64,000 bases of DNA from Psychromonas sp. psych-6C06. Lineage in GTDB: Bacteria; Pseudomonadota; Gammaproteobacteria; Enterobacterales; Psychromonadaceae. The position numbers and the translations under genes are program-made. Shown piece by piece: positions 49,506-58,299 of this stretch. The notes beneath the pieces were generated by a model. The model ran no database searches. It was not told where the DNA came from and saw only the letters and a list, made by a program, of their open reading frames with translations. Within the stretch, counting starts at the first letter, position 1, and each line of letters opens with the position of its first letter. The stretch lies in assembly GCF_002835465.1 (NCBI RefSeq), contig NZ_PIZM01000007.1, positions 119,542-183,541 of the forward strand, written 5' to 3'.

Positions 49506-50939
49506 AAACGATTAAAAAAATTCGTTAAAAAAGTGTTTAACAAAGGCGCAAAAGAGCAACATAGCAACAAAACTAAAAATGCCCCCGTAGCCAATTATGA
49601 CGCTTATAAAATCCCGCGCAGTGAGCACTCTATTTCGCGTAACGATATTGATGATAATGCTTTAAAGGTACTATACCGCTTGCATAATGCTGGCTTTCGC
49701 GCGCTGTTAGTAGGTGGTGGTGTACGAGATCTACTATTAGGGTTAAAACCTAAAGACTTTGATATTACAACTGATGCCACTCCTGAAGAGGTGAAAGCAC
49801 TGTTTCGTAATTGCCGTTTAATCGGGCGACGTTTTCGTTTAGCACATATTTTGTTTGGCCGAGAGATTATTGAAGTGGCAACATTCCGTGGTCATCATGA
49901 TGATGATAATGGTCAAGACAAACAAAAAGTAAAGCAATCTCAAGGTGGTATGTTATTGCGTGATAATGTTTACGGCTCTCTTGAAGAAGATGCCGAGCGC
50001 CGTGACTTTACTGTTAACGCCCTCTATTACGATATAGCAGACTTTTCTCTTTATGATTTTTGTGGAGGAATGCAAGATCTTGCCGATCGTAAGCTAAAAC
50101 TAATTGGTGATCCTGAAGTACGCTACCGTGAAGATCCGGTGCGAATGCTACGTGCGATTCGTTTTGCAGGGAAACTCGATCTCGAAATTAGTGATGAATG
50201 TGCAGAGCCAATTCGACGTTTAGCACCTTTATTGCAAGACATTCCAGCAGCCCGCCACTTCGATGAAGTTATAAAACTACTGCTCTCTGGGCAAGGCCTT
50301 GATACCTATCGCTTGCTAAAAGAATATAAACTCATTCAGATGCTGTTTCCTATCCTATTTAAAGAGGGTGAAGATGACAAAGCAAACAGCATGATTGAAC
50401 AAGCGTTAAAAGATAGTGACCAACGTATTCAACAAGGTAAACGTGTCACGCCAGCTTATATCTATGCGATTATGCTCTGGTATCCACTTGAACAACGCGC
50501 TCATGCTATAAGCTTTGAAAGTGGTATGGAGTATCATGATGCATTTTTATTAGCGATGAATGAAGTACTATCAATTCAAGTTAAAACTATTGCCATTCCA
50601 AAACGTTTTACTGCTACGATTCGTGATATTTGGAATCTGCAACTTCGACTACCTCGCTACGGTGGCAAACGCGCACAACGTGTTTATCATCATATTAAAT
50701 TCCGTGCGGCTTTCGATTTCTTGGAACTTCGTGCGAAAGTAGAGCAAAGTCAAGAGCTTGCAGAGCTTACTGCATGGTGGCAAGAGTACCAATTACATAA
50801 CGAGCTACCTAAGCACGATCATACACGCAAACGAAACAACCGCTCGACAGAGCAAAAGCCCAATGCAGAAAAAAGTGGTGCAAAAAAACCATATAAAAAG
50901 CGTCGCACTAAAAAACCTGCCCCCAAAAGCGCTGAGTAA
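49500..50939 (+). CDS. pcnB: Poly(A) polymerase I, probable AUC start codon
   Basis: 479 residues if translation begins at ATC 49500; 468 from GTG 49533. Nucleotidyltransferase motifs: VGGGVRDLLLGLKPKDFDI with the DxD pair, the RRFRLAHI region, RRDFTVNALYY and REDPVRMLRAIRFAGKL. A Lys/Arg-rich tail binds RNA. It adds 3' poly(A) tails that promote decay. E. coli pcnB is known to start at AUU and to be limited by that weak codon; an AUC start here would be the same strategy. It lies 72 bases after gluQ. Confidence 0.9.
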   Translation: MIKRLKKFVKKVFNKGAKEQHSNKTKNAPVANYDAYKIPRSEHSISRNDIDDNALKVLYRLHNAGFRALLVGGGVRDLLLGLKPKDFDITTDATPEEVKALFRNCRLIGRRFRLAHILFGREIIEVATFRGHHDDDNGQDKQKVKQSQGGMLLRDNVYGSLEEDAERRDFTVNALYYDIADFSLYDFCGGMQDLADRKLKLIGDPEVRYREDPVRMLRAIRFAGKLDLEISDECAEPIRRLAPLLQDIPAARHFDEVIKLLLSGQGLDTYRLLKEYKLIQMLFPILFKEGEDDKANSMIEQALKDSDQRIQQGKRVTPAYIYAIMLWYPLEQRAHAISFESGMEYHDAFLLAMNEVLSIQVKTIAIPKRFTATIRDIWNLQLRLPRYGGKRAQRVYHHIKFRAAFDFLELRAKVEQSQELAELTAWWQEYQLHNELPKHDHTRKRNNRSTEQKPNAEKSGAKKPYKKRRTKKPAPKSAE

Positions 50940-50950
50940 CAGCAAGCAAA

Positions 50951-50980
50951 CCAGTAGTTACTATAAATGGTAACTACTGG
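50951..50980 (+). terminator. Hairpin between pcnB and folK
   Basis: CCAGTAGTTAC and GTAACTACTGG form an 11-bp perfect stem with an eight-base loop. No T tract follows, so it is more likely a processing or stability element than a full terminator. Confidence 0.4.
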
Positions 50981-51025
50981 ATAACACTTCACCTGACAAC
51001 GCAATAATAAGAGCAAACAATAGCG

Positions 51026-51520
51026 ATGATTAGTTATATTGGAATCGGTAGCAATCAACAAGATCCGATCAAGCAAGCACAGCAAGCGATTGACGCATTA
51101 AAGCACATTCCCGATACACGACTAACAAACTGTAGCTCACTGTATTGTAGTGCGCCGATGGGGCCACAGGATCAACCTGATTACATTAATGCTGTTGCTG
51201 AAATTGATACGCAATTAACCGCTATAGAGCTACTTGATGCATTACAAGCAATTGAGCAAAACCAAGGACGCGTCCGTAAAGATAACCGCTGGGGTCCTCG
51301 CACCTTAGATCTGGATATCATTTTATTTTCCGATCAGCAGATAGAAAATGACCGCCTTATAATTCCTCACTATGGCATGCAAGAGCGTGAATTTGTGCTC
51401 TATCCACTGTTTGAAATCGCGCCAAATTTAACCCTACCAAATGGCATACAATTATCGCAATTAGTCACATTATGTGATAAAAATGGTCTGACCACGATAA
51501 GTGATAATGATCACTCTTAA
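51026..51520 (+). CDS. folK: 2-amino-4-hydroxy-6-hydroxymethyldihydropteridine pyrophosphokinase
   Basis: 164 residues. Signatures: YIGIGSN at the start, [21 protein letters not shown] (substrate loop), and [12 protein letters not shown] with the two metal-binding Asp. It pyrophosphorylates the pterin in folate synthesis. It precedes panB by 32 bases; the ribosome binding site is weak. pcnB-folK-panBC is a common gammaproteobacterial arrangement. Confidence 0.95.
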   Translation: MISYIGIGSNQQDPIKQAQQAIDALKHIPDTRLTNCSSLYCSAPMGPQDQPDYINAVAEIDTQLTAIELLDALQAIEQNQGRVRKDNRWGPRTLDLDIILFSDQQIENDRLIIPHYGMQEREFVLYPLFEIAPNLTLPNGIQLSQLVTLCDKNGLTTISDNDHS

Positions 51521-51552
51521 TAAAATTTAAATTTCCAAATGATGGAGTTAAC

Positions 51553-52347
51553 ATGGCTCGAATTAGCGTTTCTCGTTTAGCTAAAATGAAAACCGAAAAT
51601 GAAAAGATCACCTGTATAACAGCTTATGATGCAAGTTTCGCTGCTATTTTTGATCAAGCAGGGATTCAAGTATTACTAGTCGGAGACTCGTTAGGTATGG
51701 TGTTACAAGGGCATGAATCTACTTTGCCAGTGACCGTTGAAGATATCAAATACCACACTGCTTCAGTCGCAAGTACAGCTAAAAACTCACTTATTATCGC
51801 TGATCTTCCTTTCATGAGTTACAGCACAGCAGAGCAAACCTTCGAAAATGCAGCCACCTTGATGCGCGCAGGTGCAAATATGGTCAAGCTAGAAGGGGGA
51901 GAGTGGTTAAGTGAATCTGTGCAAGGCTTAGTTGAGCGTGGCATTCCAGTATGTGGTCACCTTGGTTTAACGCCTCAATCTGTTAACGTTTTTGGTGGAT
52001 ATAAAGTACAAGGGCGTGAAGATGAACAAGCAGAAAAATTACTTGCTGACGCGCTGTTACTTGAAAAATCGGGTATTCAGTTATTAGTGCTTGAGTGTGT
52101 ACCTGTGACATTAGCAGAACGAGTCAGTAAAGCACTTGCTATCCCAGTTATTGGAATAGGCGCAGGAGCACAAACCGACGGACAAATTTTAGTAATGCAT
52201 GATGCTTTTGGCATCTCAGCGGGCTTTTGCCCTAAGTTTTCGAAAAACTTCTTAGTTGAAACTGGCGATATTCGTCGTGCAGTTGCACTTTATAAAGAGC
52301 AAGTTGAAGGCGGAATATTCCCAGCCGATGAACATAGTTTTTATTAA
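51553..52347 (+). CDS. panB: 3-methyl-2-oxobutanoate hydroxymethyltransferase
   Basis: 264 residues, a TIM barrel. Metal-binding [11 protein letters not shown] near residue 43, ANMVKLEGG, and the catalytic Glu in QLLVLECVP are visible. It transfers a hydroxymethyl group from methylene-tetrahydrofolate to 2-oxoisovalerate, the ilv pathway product, to start pantothenate synthesis. A GGAG site precedes the ATG. Confidence 0.96.
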   Translation: MARISVSRLAKMKTENEKITCITAYDASFAAIFDQAGIQVLLVGDSLGMVLQGHESTLPVTVEDIKYHTASVASTAKNSLIIADLPFMSYSTAEQTFENAATLMRAGANMVKLEGGEWLSESVQGLVERGIPVCGHLGLTPQSVNVFGGYKVQGREDEQAEKLLADALLLEKSGIQLLVLECVPVTLAERVSKALAIPVIGIGAGAQTDGQILVMHDAFGISAGFCPKFSKNFLVETGDIRRAVALYKEQVEGGIFPADEHSFY

Positions 52348-52404
52348 TTTTTTAATAGCAGCCGATATAGATGCATTTAATATAGATAAATTAGGCAAAG
52401 ATAG

Positions 52405-53271
52405 ATGTTAGTGATTGACTCCCCTTGCGCATTACGTGAAGCAATTAAACAGTTCAAACAACAGGGTAAAGCGATTAGTTTTATTCCAACCATGGGTAAC
52501 CTGCATTCTGGGCATATCGAGCTCGTTAAGCGAGGACAACAGATAGCTCCCGTTTCAGTGGTCAGTATTTTTGTAAACCCTATGCAATTTAATAATGCAG
52601 ATGATCTCAAAAATTACCCTAAAACATTAACTGCTGATTGTCAGGCACTTGAAGCTGTAGGTGTAGATATCGTGTTTACCCCCAGTAGCGAGGTAATCTA
52701 CCCAAATGGATTAGCCGCACAAACCTACATCGAAGTACCAGAACTGTCGAACTGTTTAGAGGGCGAACTTCGTCCAGGTCATTTTCGTGGCATGAGCACC
52801 ATCGTTAATAAACTCTTTAATTTAGTACAACCCGATTACGCATGCTTTGGCGAAAAAGATTTCCAACAACTTGCGATTGTTAAACAGATGGTCGCCGATA
52901 TGGCTTTGCCTATCGAAATCATACCTGTCGCAACCGTACGAGAGGAGTCTGGCTTGGCAATGAGCTCCCGTAATAACAAACTTAGTGAACCGGAAAAGCA
53001 ACTCGCACCTTTATTGGCCAAAGTGATGAATCAACTTGCAAAAGATGTTCAAAAAGCAACAACGCAACATTCACTGTTAATTCATGACGCATCTCGCACT
53101 TTAAACGCCTCTGGTTTCGCGGTTGACGATATTCATATTGTCGATAGCGCAACCTTAAAGCCGGTGACAGAAACAACAAAACAAGCAGTTATATTAATGG
53201 CTGCTTTTTTAGGAACAACCCGCTTAATTGATAATAAAGTGGTAACTTTAAACGAGCATTTGCACCATTAA
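52405..53271 (+). CDS. panC: Pantothenate synthetase
   Basis: 288 residues. PTMGNLHSGHIELV (HxGH nucleotide motif), VSIFVNPMQF, ACFGEKDFQQL and the KMSKS-like AMSSRN are all present. It joins pantoate to beta-alanine using ATP. It follows panB by 57 bases. Confidence 0.96.
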   Translation: MLVIDSPCALREAIKQFKQQGKAISFIPTMGNLHSGHIELVKRGQQIAPVSVVSIFVNPMQFNNADDLKNYPKTLTADCQALEAVGVDIVFTPSSEVIYPNGLAAQTYIEVPELSNCLEGELRPGHFRGMSTIVNKLFNLVQPDYACFGEKDFQQLAIVKQMVADMALPIEIIPVATVREESGLAMSSRNNKLSEPEKQLAPLLAKVMNQLAKDVQKATTQHSLLIHDASRTLNASGFAVDDIHIVDSATLKPVTETTKQAVILMAAFLGTTRLIDNKVVTLNEHLHH

Positions 53272-53295
53272 AGATTTTACTTTATAGTCGCCATC

Positions 53296-53319
53296 TTGCT
53301 GAAAAAGTCAGCAATTATT
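53296..53319 (+). terminator. Weak hairpin between panC and panD
   Basis: TTGCTGA and TCAGCAA flank AAAAG and are followed by TTATTT. Partial termination is possible before panD. Confidence 0.35.
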
Positions 53320-53343
53320 TAAAATGAAAAAGAAAGGTTTTGT

Positions 53344-53724
53344 ATGCAAAAAACATTGTTGACTGGCAAACTTCACCAAGCACGCGTGACACATGCTGAA
53401 TTAAATTACGAAGGCTCATGCGCTATTGACCAAGACTTTCTTGATCAATCTGGTATTCTAGAATACGAAAAGATCGAAATTTACAATATTGAAACAGGTG
53501 GACGCTTCTCTACTTACGCTATTTCTGGTGAACGTGGCTCGAAAATTATCTCTGTTAATGGTGCAGCTGCACGTATGGCTGCAGTCGGTGACCGCATTAT
53601 TATTTGTGCTTACGCAAGCATGGATGAAGCAGAAATTGCAGCACATAAGCCAAGTTTGGTTTACTTAGATGCAGACAATAACATCGTTCGTACAAGTAAA
53701 GATGTACCAATGCAAGTCGCTTAA
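53344..53724 (+). CDS. panD: Aspartate 1-decarboxylase proenzyme
   Basis: 126 residues. Self-cleavage occurs between Gly24 and Ser25 (EGSCAID), producing the pyruvoyl group. Tyr58-type residue lies in [11 protein letters not shown] and the [12 protein letters not shown] loop is present. It makes the beta-alanine used by PanC. A strong AAAGG site precedes the ATG. Gammaproteobacterial PanD usually needs the maturation factor PanZ, which is not in this window. Confidence 0.97.
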   Translation: MQKTLLTGKLHQARVTHAELNYEGSCAIDQDFLDQSGILEYEKIEIYNIETGGRFSTYAISGERGSKIISVNGAAARMAAVGDRIIICAYASMDEAEIAAHKPSLVYLDADNNIVRTSKDVPMQVA

Positions 53725-53726
53725 AT

Positions 53727-53781
53727 AAGTGATGGTGCCTACAAGTTCAATAGGTAGGAAGTAAACGACGCCATATCACTT
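53727..53781 (+). ncRNA. Structured RNA element after panD (3'UTR, sRNA or leader candidate)
   Basis: Nested pairing: AAGTGAT (53727-53733) with ATCACTT (53775-53781), GGTG (53734-53737) with CGCC (53769-53772), and CCTAC (53738-53742) with GTAGG (53754-53758). A rho-independent terminator follows 11 bases later and cdaR starts 20 bases after that. It may be part of the panD 3' end, a small RNA ending at the terminator, or an attenuator of cdaR. I do not recognise a known family. Confidence 0.4.
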
Positions 53782-53791
53782 GCAAAAGATG

Positions 53792-53828
53792 AAATCCGAT
53801 AATAGGTTACTGTTATCGGATTTTTTTT
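53792..53828 (+). terminator. Strong terminator between panD and cdaR
   Basis: AAATCCGATAA and TTATCGGATTT form an 11-bp stem with a ten-base loop, followed by an eight-base T run that begins in the stem. Confidence 0.9.
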
Positions 53829-53847
53829 ATTCAAAATTAGGTAATAG

Positions 53848-54987
53848 ATGTTTTTATTAGATAGCCAACTAGCACAGCAAATTGCAGATCGCACCATGGA
53901 GATCATTGGCAATAATATCAATGTGATGAACCAATCTGGCGTAATTATTGGCAGCGGTGATAAAAGCCGACTGTCTAAAACCCATGATGGCGCCCTACTT
54001 GCACTACAACGTGGCGAGACTGTTGAAGTCACGCAAAGTAACAGTCAGTCATTAAAAGGGGTTAAGCCCGGTATTAACTTGATATTAAAAATATCAGACA
54101 AAATTATTGGCGTTATTGGCATTACAGGCGATCCCGATGAAATTCGTAATTACGCTAAATTAGTAAAAATGACGGCTGAAATGATTGTTGAACAAGCAAC
54201 TTTAACAGAGCGTTTACAGTGGGATAGACGTCACCGTGAAGAGTTCATCAGTAGCTGGATAAGTGGTGAGATCCAACAAAGTGAATTGCTTGATTGGGGA
54301 AAACGTTTAGATATCGATACCACTGCACCACGTGTAGCCGTTATTATTCGCTTTAGGGCAAGTGAACAACCGATGAGTTTACGTGATATTCGACGAGTGG
54401 TTGAGTTACTCGAACGCCCCTACCGTGATAATTTAGTGGCGGTGTTATCGATGAATGAAATCCTCGTGCTAAAACCTGCAACCTTTTACCAAGGAGAGTG
54501 GAACAGCCATGAAGAGAGTAAGCGCATTGACCAACTATTAATACGTTTAAAACAATACGATATCATTGATATTGATATCGCACTGGGTCATTATTTCATT
54601 GGAGAGCAAGCAATCCCCCTCTCATTTCAAAGTGCTCAACTAACCCTACAAGCAGGATTAAATAGCAATAATAACAAGCACTTATACGATGAATTACGCT
54701 TACCTGTATTATTATCTCCACTACAGAACTCTTGGCAAGCAGAGCAACTGTGTAAAGCCTTTAAACGACTACAATGTGAAGATAAAAATGGTCAGCTAGT
54801 GAAAACATTAAAAGCGCTGTTTCTTTACCAGCATTCATTAACTGAATGTGCTGAATCCCTATTTATACACCGTAATACCTTGCGTTATCGTATTAAAAAA
54901 ATAAAAGAGATAACCAAATTAGACCCTGAAAACTTAGCGGGATTATTAGAGCTTTATATCGGCTATCAGCTTAAAAAAACAGGCTAG
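53848..54987 (+). CDS. cdaR: CdaR/SdaR-type sugar-diacid (glycerate) regulator
   Basis: 379 residues, similar in length to E. coli CdaR. An N-terminal sugar-diacid recognition domain (LAQQIADRTMEIIGNNINVMN, GVIIGSGD) is followed by a GGDEF-like middle region and a C-terminal helix-turn-helix (LFIHRNTLRYRIKKI). CdaR proteins activate glucarate, galactarate and glycerate genes. Adjacent permease and glycerate kinase genes imply glycerate as the effector. The start directly follows the panD terminator. Confidence 0.9.
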   Translation: MFLLDSQLAQQIADRTMEIIGNNINVMNQSGVIIGSGDKSRLSKTHDGALLALQRGETVEVTQSNSQSLKGVKPGINLILKISDKIIGVIGITGDPDEIRNYAKLVKMTAEMIVEQATLTERLQWDRRHREEFISSWISGEIQQSELLDWGKRLDIDTTAPRVAVIIRFRASEQPMSLRDIRRVVELLERPYRDNLVAVLSMNEILVLKPATFYQGEWNSHEESKRIDQLLIRLKQYDIIDIDIALGHYFIGEQAIPLSFQSAQLTLQAGLNSNNNKHLYDELRLPVLLSPLQNSWQAEQLCKAFKRLQCEDKNGQLVKTLKALFLYQHSLTECAESLFIHRNTLRYRIKKIKEITKLDPENLAGLLELYIGYQLKKTG

Positions 54988-55009
54988 AAAAAACAATCTT
55001 TAACACTGC

Positions 55010-55023
55010 TGTGCAAACGCACA
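55010..55023. promoter_or_regulatory. Inverted repeat TGTGC-N4-GCACA upstream of the permease gene
   Basis: Perfect five-base arms in the 156-base gap between cdaR and the permease. It is a plausible regulator site, perhaps for CdaR, but the site consensus for this organism is not known to me. Confidence 0.35.
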
Positions 55024-55106
55024 AAAAGCTAACATCCAAAATGGTGAATATTTGTTCGCCTGTCTAACGCTATTACAAAACGAAGCAGGGATAATGTTCA
55101 CCAGAG

Positions 55107-55125
55107 CTAATACATTGTGTATTAG
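55107..55125. promoter_or_regulatory. Palindrome just upstream of the permease start
   Basis: CTAATACA and TGTATTAG are perfect eight-base arms separated by TTG, ending 18 bases before the ATG. In RNA it would form a hairpin next to the ribosome binding site; in DNA it could be an operator. Confidence 0.4.
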
Positions 55126-55143
55126 AAAATATATGGAAATATT

Positions 55144-56502
55144 ATGAGCCTAATACTTATTTTAATTGCCGTGATTGCATTTATTGTTGTCGCGACGACA
55201 AAATTCAAACTACACCCATTTTTGGCCTTGCTACTCTCTGCATTTATTGCAGCCTTTGCCTACGGCCTTCCCTCCTCCGATATTACAAAAATCATTGCCA
55301 GTGGTTTTGGTGGCATTCTAGGTTATATCGGTTTAGTGATTGTACTGGGTACGATCATCGGTATTATTCTAGAAAAAAGTGGCGCTGCAATTACCATGGC
55401 CGATTGGGTCATTAAAGTATTAGGCGAACGCTTCCCAACGCTTACCATGACCATTATCGGTTACATCGTTTCTATTCCCGTTTTCTGTGATTCTGGTTTT
55501 GTTATTCTCAACTCGTTACGTGAATCACTCGCAACACGTATGAAAACTTCAGGAGTGGCAATGAGTGTCGCACTAGCAGCAGGATTATATGCAACACATA
55601 CCTTTATTCCTCCAACACCAGGACCAATAGCGGCAGCGGGTAATTTAGGTTTAGAGTCTAATTTAGGACTGGTTATTTTAGTTGGTGCCTTTGTCGCGGC
55701 CGGTGCGGCACTTGCAGGTACATTATGGGCAAACCGTTTTAAAAATGTGCAACCTGATGTTCTTTCAGAGCAAGATGAACACAAGGTCGACCAATCTTGG
55801 AAAGAGTTGAAAGCATCATACGGCACACTGCCAACAGCAAGCCAAGCATTCGCACCAATTTTTGTGCCTATTTTATTGATCTGTTTTTCTTCGATTGCAA
55901 AATTCCCGAGCCACCCACTAGGTGATGGCACGCTATTTGATATTCTGGTTTTCTTAGGTCAGCCTATTACCGCATTGCTTATTGGTCTACTCCTTTCATT
56001 ACGTCTATTAAAATCCGATGATAAAATCAAAGAGTTTGGTGAGCGTATTAGCCATGGTATTACAGTAGCTGCCCCTATTTTACTCATAACGGGCGCGGGT
56101 GGTGCATTTGGTGCCGTCTTAAAAGCAACACCACTTGGCGACTACCTTGGGGCAACATTGTCAGGCTTAGGTATTGGTATTTTCATGCCCTTCATTGTCG
56201 CAGCCGCGTTAAAATCAGCGCAGGGATCATCAACAGTCGCATTAGTAACCACATCTGCTTTAGTTGCGCCAATGCTTGCACAGTTGGGACTAGATTCAGA
56301 AATGGGTCGCGTATTAACCGTAATGGCTATTGGTGCCGGTGCGATGACCGTTTCACACGCCAATGATAGCTTCTTCTGGGTAGTTTCTCAGTTTAGCCGT
56401 ATGTCAGTGGGCCTTGCTTATCGAGCACAAACTATGTCGACCCTTATACAAGGGATCACAGGCATTACCCTTGTTTATATTTTAAGTTTATTTTTGCTGT
56501 AG
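55144..56502 (+). CDS. GntP-family permease, probable glycerate transporter
   Basis: 452 residues with about twelve to fourteen membrane segments. Conserved GntP-family stretches include LGTIIGIILEKSGAA, IPVFCDSGFVIL, THTFIPPTPGPIAAAGNL and the late SAQGSSTVALVTTSA. The family carries gluconate and related acids. The glycerate kinase 11 bases downstream and cdaR upstream make D-glycerate the likely substrate; this is context, not sequence. Confidence 0.88.
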   Translation: MSLILILIAVIAFIVVATTKFKLHPFLALLLSAFIAAFAYGLPSSDITKIIASGFGGILGYIGLVIVLGTIIGIILEKSGAAITMADWVIKVLGERFPTLTMTIIGYIVSIPVFCDSGFVILNSLRESLATRMKTSGVAMSVALAAGLYATHTFIPPTPGPIAAAGNLGLESNLGLVILVGAFVAAGAALAGTLWANRFKNVQPDVLSEQDEHKVDQSWKELKASYGTLPTASQAFAPIFVPILLICFSSIAKFPSHPLGDGTLFDILVFLGQPITALLIGLLLSLRLLKSDDKIKEFGERISHGITVAAPILLITGAGGAFGAVLKATPLGDYLGATLSGLGIGIFMPFIVAAALKSAQGSSTVALVTTSALVAPMLAQLGLDSEMGRVLTVMAIGAGAMTVSHANDSFFWVVSQFSRMSVGLAYRAQTMSTLIQGITGITLVYILSLFLL

Positions 56503-56513
56503 CCGGAGATTAA

Positions 56514-57644
56514 ATGAAAATTATTATCGCACCAGACTCATTCAAAGAGAGCTTAACGGCAAAACAGGTATGTAGCGCTATTGAAGTAGGATTTAAACGT
56601 GTCTTTCCTGATGCTCAATATGTGTCGGTACCTGTTGCAGATGGTGGTGAAGGAACGGTGCAATCTCTTGTCGATGCCACTAACGGAAAAATTGTTGAGC
56701 TTACAGTTACCGGACCATTAGGGATACCTGTTGAAGCCTTTTATGGCCTGTTAGGAGATAAGCAAACAGCCGTGATTGAAATGGCGGCTGCCAGTGGATT
56801 AGATCATGTACCCGCTGCACAACGAGATCCTAAAATAACCAGCAGCTACGGCACAGGTGAATTAATAAAAGCAGCGCTTGATAGCGGTGTAAAAAAATTA
56901 ATTATTGGCTTAGGAGGCAGTGCAACCAATGATGGTGGCATCGGTATGCTGGCCGCTTTAGGCGCACGCTTTAGCGACTGTGAGGGGCAATCTGTTTCAT
57001 TAAATGGTGCGGGCCTGCAACATATACAAGCAATTGATATCAGCCAGTTAGATAAACGCCTTGCTGAATGTCAAATATCACTCGCCTGTGATGTTGATAA
57101 TCCGCTTTGTGGTGCAAATGGTGCGAGTGCTATTTTTGGTCCACAAAAAGGCGCATCACGTGAAGATGTTGATTTATTAGATGCTGGACTTTTACATTAC
57201 AGCCAGAAGATAAAAACACATTTCAATGTCGATTTACAAAACAGATCAGGAATGGGAGCGGCTGGCGGTATGGGCGTTGCATTTATGGCTTTTACTAATG
57301 CAACAATGCAAACGGGTATTAAGCTTGTGTTGGAGACCGTTAAGCTGAATGCGCATTTACAGGATGCTAACTTAGTATTGACAGGTGAAGGTCGTATTGA
57401 CGCTCAAACCGTACATGGGAAAACGCCTATGGGCGTCGCTCAGTGCGCCAAACAGTATAATTTACCTGTTATTGCCATCGCAGGTTGTCTTGGAGAGGGT
57501 CATCAAGCCGTTTACGATTGTGGGATTGATGCAGCATTTGCAGCCACACCAAAAGCGATGTCGCTGCAGGAAGCCTTTGATAATGCATCGGTTAATGTCA
57601 GCAATTTGGCGGAAAACATTGCCAGAGCTTATAACTTAACCTGA
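56514..57644 (+). CDS. Glycerate 2-kinase (GlxK/GarK family)
   Basis: 376 residues. Family motifs: IAPDSFKESLTAKQV at the start, PVADGGEGTV, IGLGGSATNDGGIGML and GEGRIDAQTVHGKTP. It phosphorylates D-glycerate to 2-phosphoglycerate, which enters lower glycolysis. A GGAG site precedes the ATG; the gene is probably co-transcribed with the permease. Confidence 0.93.
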   Translation: MKIIIAPDSFKESLTAKQVCSAIEVGFKRVFPDAQYVSVPVADGGEGTVQSLVDATNGKIVELTVTGPLGIPVEAFYGLLGDKQTAVIEMAAASGLDHVPAAQRDPKITSSYGTGELIKAALDSGVKKLIIGLGGSATNDGGIGMLAALGARFSDCEGQSVSLNGAGLQHIQAIDISQLDKRLAECQISLACDVDNPLCGANGASAIFGPQKGASREDVDLLDAGLLHYSQKIKTHFNVDLQNRSGMGAAGGMGVAFMAFTNATMQTGIKLVLETVKLNAHLQDANLVLTGEGRIDAQTVHGKTPMGVAQCAKQYNLPVIAIAGCLGEGHQAVYDCGIDAAFAATPKAMSLQEAFDNASVNVSNLAENIARAYNLT

Positions 57645-57672
57645 AATTAAACTTAAATTAACAAACTTTATT

Positions 57673-57709
57673 CCCCGCTAGCGATCATTTTAAATGCTAA
57701 TGGGGTTTT
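57673..57709 (+). terminator. Terminator after glycerate kinase
   Basis: CCCC and GGGG close an imperfect stem with inner TAGC/GCTA pairing, followed by TTTTATT. It overlaps the last codons of the convergent msrQ gene. Confidence 0.55.
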
Positions 57710-58299
57710 ATTAAGCGTTGAAAATATTGTTTACGCTCTACTAATAAATAGGCACAGATAATAAGGTACACAGTAGCTTCAATAAGCCCCGATTTAACCG
57801 ACCAATAATAATGAATAGTGGCAAATAACACCGCCCAATAAACAAAACGATGTAAAGTGAGCCATTTACGCTTCATTGCGCGTCGAATTGCATCTATAGA
57901 GGTAATACTCAGTAAAAGCAGGATTATCCAAGCGAGCATTCCTAAGCTGAGGTAGGGACGCTTTATCACCTCTTCAAAAAACAACTGAAACTCCCATTGT
58001 AAATCTAACCATATAAAGACCAATAAATGTAAACACACCCAGAAAAAACTGTATAAGCCTAATAAGCGTCTTACGCGGATCAATAAAGGTTGCTTGAAAC
58101 GTTTAATAACAGGCGTTACCAATAGGGTTAATAGTAAAAAATTAAGGGACGTTTTACCTAAAAAGTGGGTTAACTCTTTCACCGGATCTGCCCCTAACAG
58201 ATCCTGTTCGACTAAATAGAAAAGCCAAATAAAAGTCGCTAATGCACCGAGGTGAATAGCGACTTTTAAGTAAAAAACACCGCGAACTGATAACTTCAT
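57697..58299 (-). CDS. msrQ: MsrQ heme-binding membrane subunit of the periplasmic Met-sulfoxide reductase
   Basis: 200 residues with six membrane segments of the ferric-reductase-like fold. RRLLGLYSFFWVCLHLLVF and LTLHRFVYWAVLFATIHYYW carry the heme-ligand His residues. It passes electrons from the quinone pool or flavin reductase to MsrP. The start overlaps the msrP stop (TAATG), giving tight coupling. Confidence 0.93.
   Translation of the reverse strand: MKLSVRGVFYLKVAIHLGALATFIWLFYLVEQDLLGADPVKELTHFLGKTSLNFLLLTLLVTPVIKRFKQPLLIRVRRLLGLYSFFWVCLHLLVFIWLDLQWEFQLFFEEVIKRPYLSLGMLAWIILLLLSITSIDAIRRAMKRKWLTLHRFVYWAVLFATIHYYWSVKSGLIEATVYLIICAYLLVERKQYFQRLIKPH

Noticed and set aside
55010..55023. 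TGTGC-N4-GCACA considered as a CRP site
   Set aside because: CRP sites have TGTGA-N6-TCACA; both the spacing and the fifth base differ.
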